Part shown: positions 39,793 to 52,839 of the stretch, piece by piece
How positions within the stretch are numbered: position 1 is the first letter of the stretch
How the letters are laid out: each line of letters opens with the position of its first letter
Origin: Calliopsis andreniformis
Lineage: Eukaryota; Arthropoda; Insecta; Hymenoptera; Andrenidae
Length of the DNA: 64,000 nt
Assembly: GCF_051401765.1 (NCBI RefSeq)
Contig: NW_027480600.1
Span: 496,001-560,000, forward strand
Direction: 5' to 3'
The notes under the pieces: model-generated
What the model was told of the DNA's origin: nothing
Database searches by the model: none
The model's input: only the letters and a program-made list of their open reading frames with translations
Made by a program: the position numbers and the translations under genes

Positions 39793-40637
39793 TCCTCAAT
39801 CCTCAATTCTCAATTTTCAATCCTCAATACTCAATCTTTAATCCTCAATCCTCAATCTTCAATCCTCAGTCCTCAATCCTCAATCCTCAATCCTCAATCT
39901 TCAATCCTCAATACTCAATCTTCAATCCTCGATCCTCAATCCTAGATCCTCAATCCCCAATCCTCAATCCTCAATACCCAATCCTCAATCTTCAATCCTC
40001 AATACTCAATCTTCAATCCTCAATCCTCAATCCTCAATACTCAATCCTCAATCCTCAGTCCTCAATCCTCAATCTTCTACCTCAATACTCAATCTTCAAT
40101 CCTCAATCCTCAATCCTCAATTCTCAATCCTCAATCCTCAGTTCTCAATCCTCAATCTTCAATCCTCAATCCTCAATCTACAATCATCAATATTCAATCT
40201 TCAATCCTCAATCCTCAATCCTCGATACTCAATCCTCAATCCTCAATGTTCAATCCTCAATACCCAATCCTAAATCTTCAATCCTCAATACTCAATTATC
40301 AATTCTCAATCCTCAATCCTCAATTCTCTGTCCTCAAACCTCAATCCTCAACCCTCAGTCCGCAATCCTCAATCTTCTACCTCAATACTCAATCTTCAAT
40401 CCTCAATCCTCAACCCTCAATACTCAATCCACAATATCCTATCCCCAATCCTCAATCCTCAATATTCAATTCTCGATCCTCAATCCTCAATCCTCAATTC
40501 TCAACCCTCAATCCTCAATAATCATTCTTCAATCCTCAATCCTCAGTCTTCAAACCTCAATTCTGAATCCTCAATCCTGAATCCTCAATCTTCAGGCCTC
40601 AGTCCTCAGCAATCAGTTGACAATCCCCAATCCTCAA

Positions 40638-40756
40638 TAGAATATCCTCAATTCACAGTTTTCATTACTCAATACTCAATCTGCAATCTTCAAACCTCTA
40701 TCCACAAACATCAATTCTCATCACTGAACACTCAACACTCAGTCCTCAATGTTCAA
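40638..40756 (+). repeat. Marker A'
   Basis: TTTTCAT form; CACTGAA is followed by a CACTCAA where others have CCCTCAA. Confidence 0.85.
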
Positions 40757-41029
40757 TACACAATCTTCAACCCACAATCCTCAATCGTCAATCTTCAATC
40801 CTCAATACTCAACCTTCAATCCTCTATCCTCAATCCTCAATCCTCAATCCTCATTCTTCAATCCTCAATACCCAATCCACAATCTTCGATTCTCAATCCT
40901 CAATCCTCAATTCTCAATCCTCAATCCTCAGTCCTCAGTCCTTAAACCTCAATCCTCAACCCTCAGCCCTCATCCTCAATCCTCAATCCTCAATCCTCAA
41001 TCCTCAATCCTCAATCTTCAATCCTCAAT

Positions 41030-43131
41030 ACCCAATCTTCAATCCTCAATCCTCAATCCTCAGTCCTTAAACCTCAATTCTGAATCCTCAACCCTGAATC
41101 CTCAATCTTCAGCCCTCAGTCCTCAATCCTCACTCTTCAATCCTCAATACTCAATCTTCAATCCTCAATCCTCAATCCTCAATCCTCAATACTCAATCCT
41201 CAAACCTCAATACTCAATCTTCAATCCTCAATCCTCAGTCCTCAAACCTCAATTCTGAATCCTCAATCCTGAATCCCAAATCTTCAGCCCTCAGTCCTCA
41301 ACAATCAGTTGGCTATCATCAATCCTCAACAGAATATCCTCAATTCACAGTCTTCAATACTCAACACTCAATCTGCAATCTTCGAATCTGCATATCTCTA
41401 TCCACAAACGTCAATTCTCATCTCTCAACCCTCAACGCTCAGACCTCAATGTTAAATCCTCAATCCTCAATTCTCTCTCTTGAATCCTCAATACTGAATC
41501 TTCAACACTCAATCCTCAATCCTCAATCCTCAATCCTCAAACCTCAGTCCTCATCCTCAATTCTCAATTCTCAATCCTCAATCCTCAATCCTCAACCCTC
41601 TATCTTCAATCCTAGATAATCAATCTCCAATACTAGATCCTCAATCCCCAATCCTCAATCCTCAATACCCAATCCTAAATCTTCAATCCTCAATCCTCAA
41701 TTATCAATTCTCAATCCTCAATCCTCAATTCTCTGTCCTCAAACCTCAATCCTCAACCCTCAGCCCTCGTCCTCAAACCTCAACCCTCAATCCTCAATCC
41801 TCAATCTTCAATCCTCAATACTCAATCTTCAATCCACAATCCTCAATCTTCAATCCTCAATACTCAATCTTTAATCCTCAATCCTCAATCCTCAATACTC
41901 AATCCTCAATCCTCAGTCCTCAATCCTCAATCTTCAATCCTCAATACTCAATCTTCAATCCTCGATCCTCAATCCTAAATCCTCAGTCCTCATTCTTCAA
42001 TCCTCAATACCCAATCCTCAATCTTGAATCCTCAATCCTCAATCCTCGATTCTCAATCCTCAATCCTCAATCTTCTGACCTCAAACATCAATAATCAACC
42101 CTCAGTCCTCGTCCTCAATCCACAACCCTCAGTCCAAAATCCTCAATCTTCAATCATCAATATTCAATCTTCAATCCTCAATCCTCAATCCTCGATACTC
42201 AATCCTCAATCCTCAATGTTCAATCCTCAATACCCAATCCTCAATCTTCAATCCTCAATCCTCAATCCTCAATCCTCAATCCTCAATTCTCAATCCTCAA
42301 TCCTCAGTCCTCAAACCTCAACCCTCAACCCGCAGCCCTCGTCGTCAATTCTCAATCCTCAATCCTCAATCCTCAATCTTCAATCCTCAATACTCAATCT
42401 TCAATCCACAATCCTCAATCTTCAATCCTCAATACTGAATCTTCAATCCTCAATCCTCAATCCTCAATACTCAATCCTCAATCCTCAGTCCTCAATCCTC
42501 AATCTTCTACCTCAATACCCAATCTTCAATCCTCAATCCTCAATCCTCAATACTAAATCCTCAATCCTCAGTCCTCAATCCTCAATCTTCAACCCTCAAT
42601 CCTCAATCTACAATCATCAATATTCAATCTTCAATCCTCAATCCTCAATCCTCGATACTCAATCCTCAATCCTCAATGTTCAATCCTCAATACCCAATCC
42701 TCAATCTTCAATCCTCAATCCTCAATCCTCAATCCTCAATCCTCAATTCTCAATCCTCAATCCTCAGTCCTCAGTCCTCAAACCTCAATCCTCAACCCTC
42801 AGCCCTCATCGTCAATTCTCAATCCTCAATTCTCAATCCTCATTCTTCAATCCTCAATACTCAATCTTCAATCCACAATCCTCACTCTTCAATCCTCAAT
42901 ACTCAATCCTCAATTCTCAATCCTCAATCCTCAGTCCTCAGTCCTTAAACCTCAATCCTCAACCCTCAGCCCTCATCCTCAATCCTCAATCCTCAATCCT
43001 CAATCCTCAATCTTCAATCCTCAATACTCAATCTTCAATCCTCAATCCTCAATCCTCAGTCCTCAAACCTCAATTCTGAATCCTCAACCCTGAATCCTCA
43101 ATCTTCAGCCCTCAGTCCTCAATCCTCAATA
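41030..43131 (+). repeat. Higher-order copy R7a
   Basis: Matches 44311-46412 at offset 3281 with no net length change. It contains a B' marker and the TCTTCTG landmark. A local patch at 42178-42310 differs from the partner more than the surroundings. Confidence 0.83.
41330..41456 (+). repeat. Marker B'
   Basis: 692 bp after A'; CGCTCAG replaces CACTCAG. Confidence 0.85.
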
Positions 43132-43443
43132 TTCAATCCTCAATACCCAATCTTCAATCCTCGATCCTCAATCCTAAATCCTCAGTCCTCATTCTTCAAT
43201 CCTCAATACCCAATCCTCAATCTTCAATCCTCAATCCTCAATCCTCGATTCTCAATCCTCAGCCCTCATCCTCAATCCTCAATCCTCAATCCTCAATCCT
43301 CAATCTTCAATCCTCAATACTCAATCTTCAATCCTCAATCCTCAATCCTCAGTCCTCAAACCTCAATTCTGAATCCTCAACCCTGAATCCTCAATCTTCA
43401 GCCCTCAGTCCTCAACAATCAGGTTACAATCCTCAATCCTCAA

Positions 43444-43562
43444 TAGAATATCCTCAATTCACAGTTTTCAATACACAATACTCATTCTGCAATCTCCAAA
43501 TCTCTATCCACAAACATGAATTCTCACCACTCAACCCTCAACACTCAGTCCTCAATGTTCAA
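43444..43562 (+). repeat. Marker C1
   Basis: TCTCCAA at word 8 and ACATGAA, giving GAATTC at 43518. Confidence 0.85.
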
Positions 43563-43897
43563 TCCTCAATCCTCAATTCTCAATCTTCAATCCTCAATGC
43601 TCAATCTTTAATCCTCAATCCTCAATCCTCAATCTTCAATCCTCAGTCCTCAATACTCAATCCTCAATCCTCAATCCTCAGTCCTCAGTCCTTAAACCTC
43701 AATCCTCAACCATCAGCCCTCATCCTCAATCCTCAATCCTCAATCCTCAATCCTCAATCTTCAATCCTCAATACTCAATCTTCAATCCTCAATCCTCAAT
43801 CCTCAGTCCTCAAACCTCAATTCTGAATCCTCAACCCTGAATCCTCAATCTTCAGCCCTCAGTCCTCAACAATCAGGTTACAAACCTCAATCCTCAA

Positions 43898-44016
43898 TGG
43901 AATATCCTCAATTCACAGTTTCCAATACACAATACTCATTCTGCGACCTTCAAATCTCTATTCACAAACATCAATACTCACCACTCAACACTCAACACTC
44001 AGTCCTCAATGTTCAA
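43898..44016 (+). repeat. Marker C2
   Basis: R13b copy of 25704. Confidence 0.85.
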
Positions 44017-44310
44017 TCCTCAATCCTCAATTCTCAATTTTCAATCCTCAATACTCAATCTTTAATCCTCAATCCTCAATCTTCAATCCTCAGTCCTCAA
44101 TCCTCAATCCTCAATCCTCAATCTTCAATCCTCAATACTCAATCTTCAATCCTCGATCCTCAATCCTAGATCCTCAATCCCCAATCCTCAATCCTCAATA
44201 CCCAATCCTCAATCTTCAATCCTCAATACTCAATCTTCAATCCTCAATCCTCAATCCTCAATACTCAATCCTCAATCCTCAGTCCTCAATCCTCAATCTT
44301 CTACCTCAAT

Positions 44311-46412
44311 ACTCAATCTTCAATCCTCAATCCTCAATCCTCAGTCCTCAAACCTCAATTCTGAATCCTCAACCCTGAATCCTCAATCTTCAGCCCTCAG
44401 TCCTCAATCCTCACTCTTCAATCCTCAATACTCAATCTTCAATCCTCAATCCTCAATCCTCAATCCTCAATCCTCAATCCTCAAACCTCAATACTCAATC
44501 TTCAATCCTCAATCCTCAGTCCTCAAACCTCAATTCTGAATCCTCAATCCTGAATCCCAAATCTTCAGCCCTCAGTCCTCAACAATCAGTTGGCTATCAT
44601 CAATCCTCAACAGAATATCCTCAATTCACAGTCTTCAATACTCAACACTCAATCTGCAATCTTCGAATCTGCATATCTCTATCCACAAACGTCAATTCTC
44701 ATCTCTCAACCCTCAACACTCAGACCTCAATGTTAAATCCTCAATCCTCAATTCTCTCTCTTGAATCCTCAATACTGAATCTTCAACACTCAATCCTCAA
44801 TCCTCAAACCTCAATCCTCAAACCTCAGTCCTCATCCTCAATTCTCAATTCTCAATCCTCAATCCTCAATCCTCAACCCTCTATCTTCAATCCTAAATAA
44901 TCAATCTCCAATACTAGATCCTCAATCCCCAATCCTCAATCCTCAATACCCAATCCTAAATCTTCAATCCTCAATCCTCAATTATCAATTCTCAATCCTC
45001 AATCCTCAATTCTCTGTCCTCAAACCTCAATCCTCAACCCTCAGCCCTCGTCCTCAAACCTCAACCCTCAATCCTCAATCCTCAATCTTCAATCCTCAAT
45101 ACTCAATCTTCAATCCACAATCCTCAATCTTCAATCCTCAATACTCAATCTTTAATCCTCAATCCTCAATCCTCAATACTCAATCCTCAATCCTCAGTCC
45201 TCAATCCTCAATCTTCAATCCTCAATACTCAATCTTCAATCCTCGATCCTCAATCCTAAATCCTCAGTCCTCATTCTTCAATCCTCAATACCCAATCCTC
45301 AATCTTGAATCCTCAATCCTCAATCCTCGATTCTCAATCCTCAATCCTCAATCATCTGACCTCAAACATCAATAATCAACCCTCAGTCCTCGTCCTCAAT
45401 CCACAACCCTCAGTCCACAATCCTCAATCTTCAATCATCAATATTCAATCTTCAATCCTCAACCCACAATCCTCGATCCTCAATCCTCAATCCTCAATGT
45501 TCAATCCTCAATACCCAATCCTCAATCTTCAATCCTCAATCCTCAATCCTCAATCCTCAATTCTCAATCCTCAATTCTCAGTCCTCAGTCCTCAAACCTC
45601 AACCCTCAACCCGCAGCCCTCGTCGTCAATTCTCAATCCTCAATCCTCAATCCTCAATCTTCAATCCTCAATACTCAATCTTCAATCCACAATCCTCAAT
45701 CTTCAATCCTCAATACTGAATCTTCAATCCTCAATCCTCAATCCTCAATACTCAATCCTCAATCCTCAGTCCTCAATCCTCAATCTTCTACCTCAATACT
45801 CAATCTTCAATCCTCAATCCTCAATCCTCAATACTAAATCCTCAATCCTCAGTCCTCAATCCTCAATCTTCAACCCTCAATCCTCAATCTACAATCATCA
45901 ATATTCAATCTTCAATCCTCAATCCTCAATCCTCGATACTCAATCCTCAATCCTCAATGTTCAATCCTCAATACCCAATCCTCAATCTTCAATCCTCAAT
46001 CCTCAATCCTCAATCCTCAATCCTCAATTCTCAATCCTCAATCCTCAGTCCTCAATCCTCAAACCTCAATCCTCAACCCTCAGCCCTCATCGTCAATTCT
46101 CAATCCTCAATTCTCAATCCTCATTCTTCAATCCTCAATTCTCAATCTTCAATCCACAATCCTCACTCTTCAATCCTCAATACTCAATCCTCAGTTCTCA
46201 ATCCTCAATCCTCAGTCCTCAGTCCTTAAACCTCAATCCTCAACCCTCAGCCCTCATCCTCAATCCTCAATCCTCAATCCTCAATCCTCAATCTTCAATC
46301 CTCAATACTCAATCTTCAATCCTCAATCCTCAATCCTCAGTCCTCAAACCTCAATTCTGAATCCTCAACCCTGAATCCTCAATCTTCAGCCCTCAGTCCT
46401 CAATCCTCAATT
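44311..46412 (+). repeat. Higher-order copy R7b
   Basis: Copy of 41030-43131. Its landmark near 45352 reads TCATCTG, a substitution seen nowhere else. It keeps the more usual CCCACAA wording where R7a has the patch. Confidence 0.83.
44611..44737 (+). repeat. Marker B', orphan
   Basis: Its A' partner is absent; the sequence upstream is R13b instead. Confidence 0.85.
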
Positions 46413-47296
46413 CTCAATCCTCAATCCTCAGTCCTCAGTCCTCAAACCTCAATCCTCAACCTTCAGCCCTCATCGTCAATTCTCAATCCTCAATCCTCAA
46501 TCCTCAATCTTCAATCCTCAATACTCAATCTTCAATCCACAATCCTCAATCTTCAATCCTCAATACTGAATCTTCAATCCTCAATCCTCAATCCTCAATA
46601 CACAATCCTCAATCCTCAGTCCTCAATCCTCAATCTTCTACCTCAATACTCAATCTTCAATCCTCAATCCTCAATCCTCAATACTCAATCCTCAATCCTC
46701 AGTCCTCAATCCTCAATCTTCAATCCTCAATCCTCAATCTACAATCATCAATATTCAATCTTCAATCCTCAATCCTCAATCCTCGATACTCAATCCTCAA
46801 TCCTCAAAGTTCAATCCTCAATACCCAATCCTCAATCTTCAATCCTCAATCCTCAATCCTCAATCCTCAATCCTCAATTCTCAATCCTCAATCCTCAGTC
46901 CTCAGTCCTCAAACCTCAATCCTCAACCTTCAGCCCTCATCGTCAATTCTCAATCCTCAATTCACAATCCTCATTCTTCAATCCTCAATACTCAATCTTC
47001 AATCCACAATCCTCAATCTTCAATCCTCAATACTCAATCTTCAATCCTCAATCCTCATTCCTCAATACTCAATTCTCAATCCTCAGTCCTCAATCCTCAC
47101 TCTTCAATCCTCAATACTCAATCTTCAATCCTCAATCCTCAATCCTCAATCCTCAATCCTCAGTCCTCAATCCTCAATACTCAATCTTCAATCCTCAATC
47201 CTCAGTCCTCAAACCTCAATTCTGAATCCTCAATCCTGAATCCTAAATCTTCAGCCCTCAGTCCTCAACAATCAGTTGCCAATCATCAATCCTCAA

Positions 47297-47423
47297 TAGA
47301 ATACCCTCAATTCACAGTCTTCAATACTCAATACTCAATCTGCAATCTTCGAATCTGCATATCTCTATCCACAAACGTCAATTCTCATCACTCAACCCTC
47401 AACACTCAGACCTCAATGTTAAA
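47297..47423 (+). repeat. Marker B
   Basis: Orphan B of the TACCCTCAA type. Confidence 0.85.
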
Positions 47424-48009
47424 TCCTCAATCCTCAATTCTCTATCTTCAATCCTCAATACTGAATCTTCAACACTCAATCCTCAATCCTCAATCCTCAA
47501 TCCTCAAACCTCAGTCCTCATTCTCAATTCTCAATTCTCAATCCTCAATCCTCAATCCTCAACCCTCTATCTTCAATCCTAAATAATCAATCTCCAATAC
47601 TAGATCCTCAATCCCCAATCCTCAATCCTCAATACCCAATCCTAAATCTTCAATCCTCAATCCTCAATTATCAATTCTCAATCCTCAATCCTCAATTCTC
47701 TGTCCTCAAACCTCAATCCTCAACCCTCAGTCCTCGTCCTCAAACCTCAACCCTCAATCCTCAATCCTCAATCTTCAATCCTCAATCCTCAATCCTCAAT
47801 TCTCAATCCTCATTCTTCAATCCTCATTACCCAATCCACAATCCTCATTCCTCAATCCTCAATCCTCAATTCTCAACCCTCAATCCTCAATAATCATTCT
47901 TCAATCCTCAATCCTCAGTCTTCAAACCTCAATTCTGAATCCTCAATCCTGAATCCTCAATCTTCAGGCCTCAGTCCTCAGCAATCAGTTGACAATCCTC
48001 AATCCTCAA

Positions 48010-48128
48010 TAGAATATCCTCAATTCACAGTTTTCATTACTCAATACTCAATCTGCAATCTTCAAACCTCTATCCACAAACATCAATTCTCATCACTGAA
48101 CCCTCAACACTCAGTGCTCAATGTTCAA
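48010..48128 (+). repeat. Marker A'
   Basis: TTTTCAT form; TGCTCAA as word 16. Confidence 0.85.
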
Positions 48129-48701
48129 TACACAATCTTCAACCCACAATCCTCAATCGTCAATCTTCAATCCTCAATACTCAACCTTCAATCCTCTATC
48201 CTCAATCCTCAATCCTCAATCCTCATTCTTCAATCCTCAATACCCAATCCACAATCTTCGATCCTCAATCCTCAATCCTCAATTCTCAATCCTCAATCCT
48301 CAGTCCTCAGTCCTTAAACCTCAATCCTCAACCCTCAGCCCTCATCCTCAATGCTCAATCCTCAATCCTCAATCCTCAATCCTCAATCTTCAATCCTCAA
48401 TACTCAATCTTCAATCCTCAATCCTCAATCCTCAGTCCTCAAACCTCAATTCTGAATCCTCAACCCTGAATCCTCAATCTTCAGCCCTCAGTCCTCAATC
48501 CTCACTCTTCAATCCTCAATACTCAATCTTCAATCCTCAATCCTCAATCCTCAATCCTCAATCCTCAATCCTCAAACCTCAATACTCAATCTTCAATCCT
48601 CAATCCTCAGTCCGCAAACCTCAATTCTGAATCCTCAATCCTGAATACTAAATCTTCAGCCCTCAGTCCTCAACAATCAGTTGGCTATCATCAATCCTCA
48701 A

Positions 48702-48828
48702 CAGAATATCCTCAATTCACAGTCTTCAATACCCAACACTCAATCTGCAATCTTCGAATCTGCATATCTCTATCCACAAACGTCAATTCTCATCACTCAA
48801 CCCTCAACACTCAGACCTCAATGTTAAA
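48702..48828 (+). repeat. Marker B'
   Basis: 692 bp after A', but with CACTCAA instead of CTCTCAA and a private TACCCAA. Confidence 0.85.
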
Positions 48829-49617
48829 TCCTCAATCCTCAATTCTCTCTCTTGAATCCTCAATACTGAATCTTCAACACTCAATCCTCAATCCTCAATC
48901 CTCAATCCTCAAACCTCAGTCCTCATCCTCAATTCTCAATTCTCAATCCTCAATCCTCAATCCTCAATCCTCTATCTTCAATCCTAAATAATCAATCTCC
49001 AATACTAGATCCTCAATCCCCAATCCTCAATCCTCAATACCCAATCCTAAATCTTCAATCCTCAATCCTCAATTATCAATTCTCAATCCTCAATCCTCAA
49101 TTCTCTGTCCTCAAACCTCAATCCTCAACCCTCAGCCCTCGTCCTCAAACCTCAACCCTCAATCCTCAATCCTCAATCTTCAATCCTCAATACTCAATCT
49201 TCAATCCACAATCCTCAATCTTCAATCCTCAATACTCAATGTTTAATCCTCAATCCTCAATCCTCAATACTCAATCCTCAATCCTCAGTCCTCAATCCTC
49301 AATCTTCAATCCTCAATACTCAATCTTCAATCCTCAATCCTCAATCCTCAATCCTCAATCCTCAATCCTCAATCTACAATCATCAATATTCAATCTTCAA
49401 TCCTCAATCCTCAATCCTCGATACTCAATCCTCAATCCTCAATGTTCAATCCTCAATACCCAATCCTCAATCTTCAATCCTCAATCCTCAATCCTCAATA
49501 CTCAATCTTCAATCCTCAATCCTCAGTCCTCAAACCTCAATTCTGAATCCTCAATACTGAATCCTAAATCTTCAGCCCTCAGTCCTCAACAATCAGTTGC
49601 CAATCATCAATCCTCAA

Positions 49618-49745
49618 TATTATATCCTCAATTCACAGTCTTCAATACTCAATACTCAATCTGCAATCTTCGAATCTGCATATCTCTATCCACAAACGTC
49701 AATTCTCATCACTCAACCCTCAACACATCAGACCTCAATGTTAAA
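49618..49745 (+). repeat. Marker B, divergent
   Basis: Starts TATTATA instead of TAGAATA and has an 8-base CACATCAG word. Confidence 0.82.
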
Positions 49746-50079
49746 TCCTCAATCCTCAATTCTCTATCTTCAATCCTCAATACTGAATCTTCAACACTCA
49801 ATCCTCAATCCTCAATCCTCAAACCTCAGTCCTCATCCTCAATTCTCAATTCTCAATCCTCAATCCTCAATCCTCAACCCTCTATTTTCAATCCTAAATA
49901 ATCAATCTCCAATACTAGATCCTCAATCCCCAATCCTCAATCCTCAATACCCAATCCTAAATCTTCAATCCTCAATCCTCAATTATCAATTCTCAATCCT
50001 CAATCCTCAATTCTCTGTCCTCAAACCTCAATCCTCAACCCTCAGTCCTCGTCCTCAAACCCCAACCCTCAATCCTCAA

Positions 50080-50735
50080 TCCTCAATCTTCAATCCTCAA
50101 TACTCAATCTTCAATCCACAATCCTCAATCTTCAATCCTCAATACTCAATCTTTCATCCTCAATCCTCAATCCTCAACACTCAATCCTCAATCCTCAGTC
50201 CTCAATCCTCAATCTTCAATCCTCAACACTCAATCTTCAATCCTCAATCCTCAATCCTCAATTCTCAATCCTCATTCTTCAATCCTCATTACCCAATCCA
50301 CAATCCTCATTCCTCAATCCTCAATCCTCAATTCTCAACCCTCAATCCTCAATGATCATTCTTCAATCCTCAATCCTCAGTCTTCAAACCTCAATTCTGA
50401 ATCCTCAATCCTGAATCCTCAATCTTCAGGCCTCAGTCCTCAGCAATCAGTTGACAATCCTCAATCCTCAATAGAATATCCTCAATTCACAGTTTTCAAT
50501 ACTCAATACTCAATCTGCAATCTTCAAACCTCTATCCACAAACATCAATTCTCATCACTGAACCCTCAACACTCAGTCCTCAATGTTCAATACTCAATCT
50601 TCAACCCACAATCCTCAATCGTCAATCTTCAATCCTCAATACTCAATCTTCAATCCTCTATCCTCAATCCTCAATCCTCAATCCTCATTCTTCAATCCTC
50701 AATACCCAATCCTCAATCTTCAATCCTCAATCCTC
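50080..50735 (+). repeat. Higher-order copy R11a, right end of zone I
   Basis: Matches 57000-57655 at offset 6920, sharing the CTTTCATCC word near 50152 and the TGATCAT word near 50354. It includes an A marker. Confidence 0.8.
50472..50590 (+). repeat. Marker A, last of zone I
   Basis: Standard A; the zone changes about 145 bp after it. Confidence 0.85.
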
Positions 50736-51316
50736 AGTCCTCAATACTCAATCCTCAATCCTCATCCTCAACCCTCAATCATCAATCCTCAACCTTCAAT
50801 ACTCAATCCTCAATCCCCAATCCTAAATCCTCAATCCTCAATCATCAATCCTCAATCTTCAATCCTCAACACTCAATCTTTAATCATCAATCCTCAATCC
50901 TCAATCTTCAATCCTCAATCCTCAATCCTGAATCCTCAATCCTCAATCCTCAATCCTCAACCCTCAATCCTCAATCTTCAATCCTCAATACTCAATCTTC
51001 AATCCTCGATCGTCAATCTTCAATCCTCAATCCCCAGTCCTCAATCTTCAATCCTCAATGCTCAATCCTCAATCCTCAATGCTCAGTCCTCAATCCTCAA
51101 TCCTCAGACCTCAAACCTCAATCCTCAACCGTCAGTCCTCGTCCTCAATCCTCAACACTCAATACTCAATCCTCAATCTTCAATCATCAATACTTAATAT
51201 TCAATCCTCAATCTTCAATCCTCAATCCTTAATGCTCAATCCTCAATATTCAACACACAACCCTCAACCACCAATCCTCAATACTCAACCATCAATCCTC
51301 AATTCCTAATACTCAA

Positions 51317-51421
51317 TAGTGTATCCTGAATTATCATGGTTCAATGCTCAATCCACAATATTCAATAATCAAATCTCAATCCTCAAACCTCAATACTCAA
51401 CACTCAATCCTCAACACTCAG
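51317..51421 (+). repeat. Marker D
   Basis: First D, with TAGTGTA and TTATCAT. Fifteen words are counted up to CACTCAG. E follows at 280 bp. Confidence 0.82.
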
Positions 51422-51596
51422 TCCTCTCTCTTCAATCCTCCATTCTCAATTCTCAATCCTCAAGAGTCAATCCTCCATCCTCAATCCTCAAGCCTCAACT
51501 CTCAGTCCTCAAACCTCAATCCCGAATCCTCAACCCTGAATCCTCAATCTTCAGCCCTCAGTCCTCAACAATCAATTGTCAATCCTCAATCGTCAA

Positions 51597-51715
51597 TAGA
51601 ATATCCTCAATTCACAGTTTTCAATACTCAATACCCAACCTTCAATCTTCAAATCTCAATCCACAAACATCAATTCTCATCCCTCAACCCTCAACACTAG
51701 GTCCTCAACCTTCAA
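51597..51715 (+). repeat. Marker E
   Basis: Preceded by CAATCAA TTGTCAA. Word 9 is ATCTCAA. CACTAGG replaces CACTCAG. Confidence 0.82.
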
Positions 51716-52440
51716 TCCTCAATCCTCAATCCTCAATCGTCAATCCTCAATCCCCAATACTCTATCATCAATCCTCAATCCTCAATCCTCAATCCGCAAT
51801 CCTCAATCATCAATCCTCAATCCTCAATCCTCAATCCTCATTCCTCAAACCGCAATTCTCAACCCTAAGCCCTCATCCTCCATCCTCAATCCTCAATACT
51901 CAGTCCTCAATCTTCAATCCTCAATCCTCAATCCTCAATCCTCAAACCTCAATCCTCAGTCATGAATACTCCATCTTCAATACTCAATCCACAATCCTCA
52001 ATGCTCGATCCTCAATCCTCAATCCTCAATCCTCATTCCTCACACCTCAATCCTCAACACTCAGTCCTCATACTCAATTATCAATTCTCAATACTCAATC
52101 CTCAATTCTCAATCTTCAATCCTCAATAATCAATCTCCAATCCTAGATCCTCAATCCCCAAACCTCAATCTTCAATACTCAATGCTCAATCGTCAATCCT
52201 CAATCCTCAGTCCACAATCCTCAATCCTCAAACCTCAATCCTCAACCGTCAGTCCTCGTCATCAATCCTCAAACCTCAATCATCAATCCTCAATCTTCAA
52301 TCATCAACACTCAATCTTCAATCCTCAATCCTCAATCCTCAATCCTCAATCCTCAATCCTCAATATTCAACACACAACCCTCAACCATCAACACTCAATA
52401 CTCAACCATCAATCCTCAATTCTCAATACTCAATACTCAA

Positions 52441-52545
52441 TAGAATATCCTCAATTCTCATGGTTCAATACTCAATCCACAATATTCAATAATCAAATCT
52501 CAATCCTCAAACCTCAATTCTCAACACTCAATCCTCAACTCTTAG
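52441..52545 (+). repeat. Marker D
   Basis: TCCTCAA at word 2 (others TCCTGAA); ends CTCTTAG. Confidence 0.82.
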
Positions 52546-52720
52546 TCCTCTCTCTTCTATCCTCCATCCTCAATCCTCAATCCTCAAGAGTCAGTCCTCC
52601 ATCCTCAATCCTCAAACCTCAATTCTCAGTCCTCAAACCACAATCGCGTATCCTCAACCCTGAATCCTCAATTTTCAGTCCTCAGTCCTCAACAATCACT
52701 TGTCAATCCTCAATCCGCAA

Positions 52721-52839
52721 TAGAATATCCTCAATTCACAGTTTTCAATACTCAATCACAATTCTTCAATGTTCAAATCTCAATCCACAAACATCAATTC
52801 TCATCACTCAACCCTCAACACTCAGTCCTCAATCTTCAA
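52721..52839 (+). repeat. Marker E
   Basis: 280 bp after D; TCACAAT at word 6. Confidence 0.82.

Larger units (their letters stand above)
39261..42178 (+). repeat. Higher-order copy R5b
   Basis: Copy of 25291-28215. The left edge is the A/C1 crossover inside the marker at 39220. The right edge is where TCCTCAA TCCTCAA replaces the CCCACAA word of the partner. Confidence 0.85.
43260..44343 (+). repeat. Higher-order copy R13b
   Basis: Copy of 25066-26149. The left junction near 43257 fuses a TCGATTC context directly to CAGCCCTCA. At the right it runs into R7b near 44311-44343, which explains why the B' at 44611 has no A' partner. Confidence 0.8.
1..50735 (+). repeat. Zone I: higher-order repeats with markers A, B and C
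   Basis: This zone holds 47 of the 70 full marker blocks, all of classes A/A', B/B' or C1/C2. A second landmark, starting TCTTCTG ACCTCAA, occurs near 6786, 12782, 13981, 17823, 19022, 22666, 28108, 30142, 31859, 34737, 36680, 38397, 42071 and 45352 (there TCATCTG). A third, with TAATCAA TCTCCAA TACTAGA, recurs after most B and B' markers, for example near 1838, 3340, 6332 and 9839. Most of the zone can be paired with another part of it as near-identical direct copies. The right edge is where the copy shared with 57000-57655 ends and zone II wording begins. Confidence 0.85.

Noticed and set aside
1552..49745. RNA polymerase III B box at the CTTCGAATC of B markers
   Set aside because: It matches the GWTCRANNC consensus except for the first base, but the ubiquitous CTTCAATCC matches equally well. 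I see no A box or T-run terminator.
1552..49745. CENP-B box in B markers (TTCG followed by A-rich bases)
   Set aside because: The CGGG half required by the consensus is absent; the region continues ATCTGCATATC.
1838..49900. Inverted repeats or hairpins in the TAATCAATCTCC landmark
   Set aside because: With almost no G on the + strand, complementary arms cannot form beyond a few A/T pairs.
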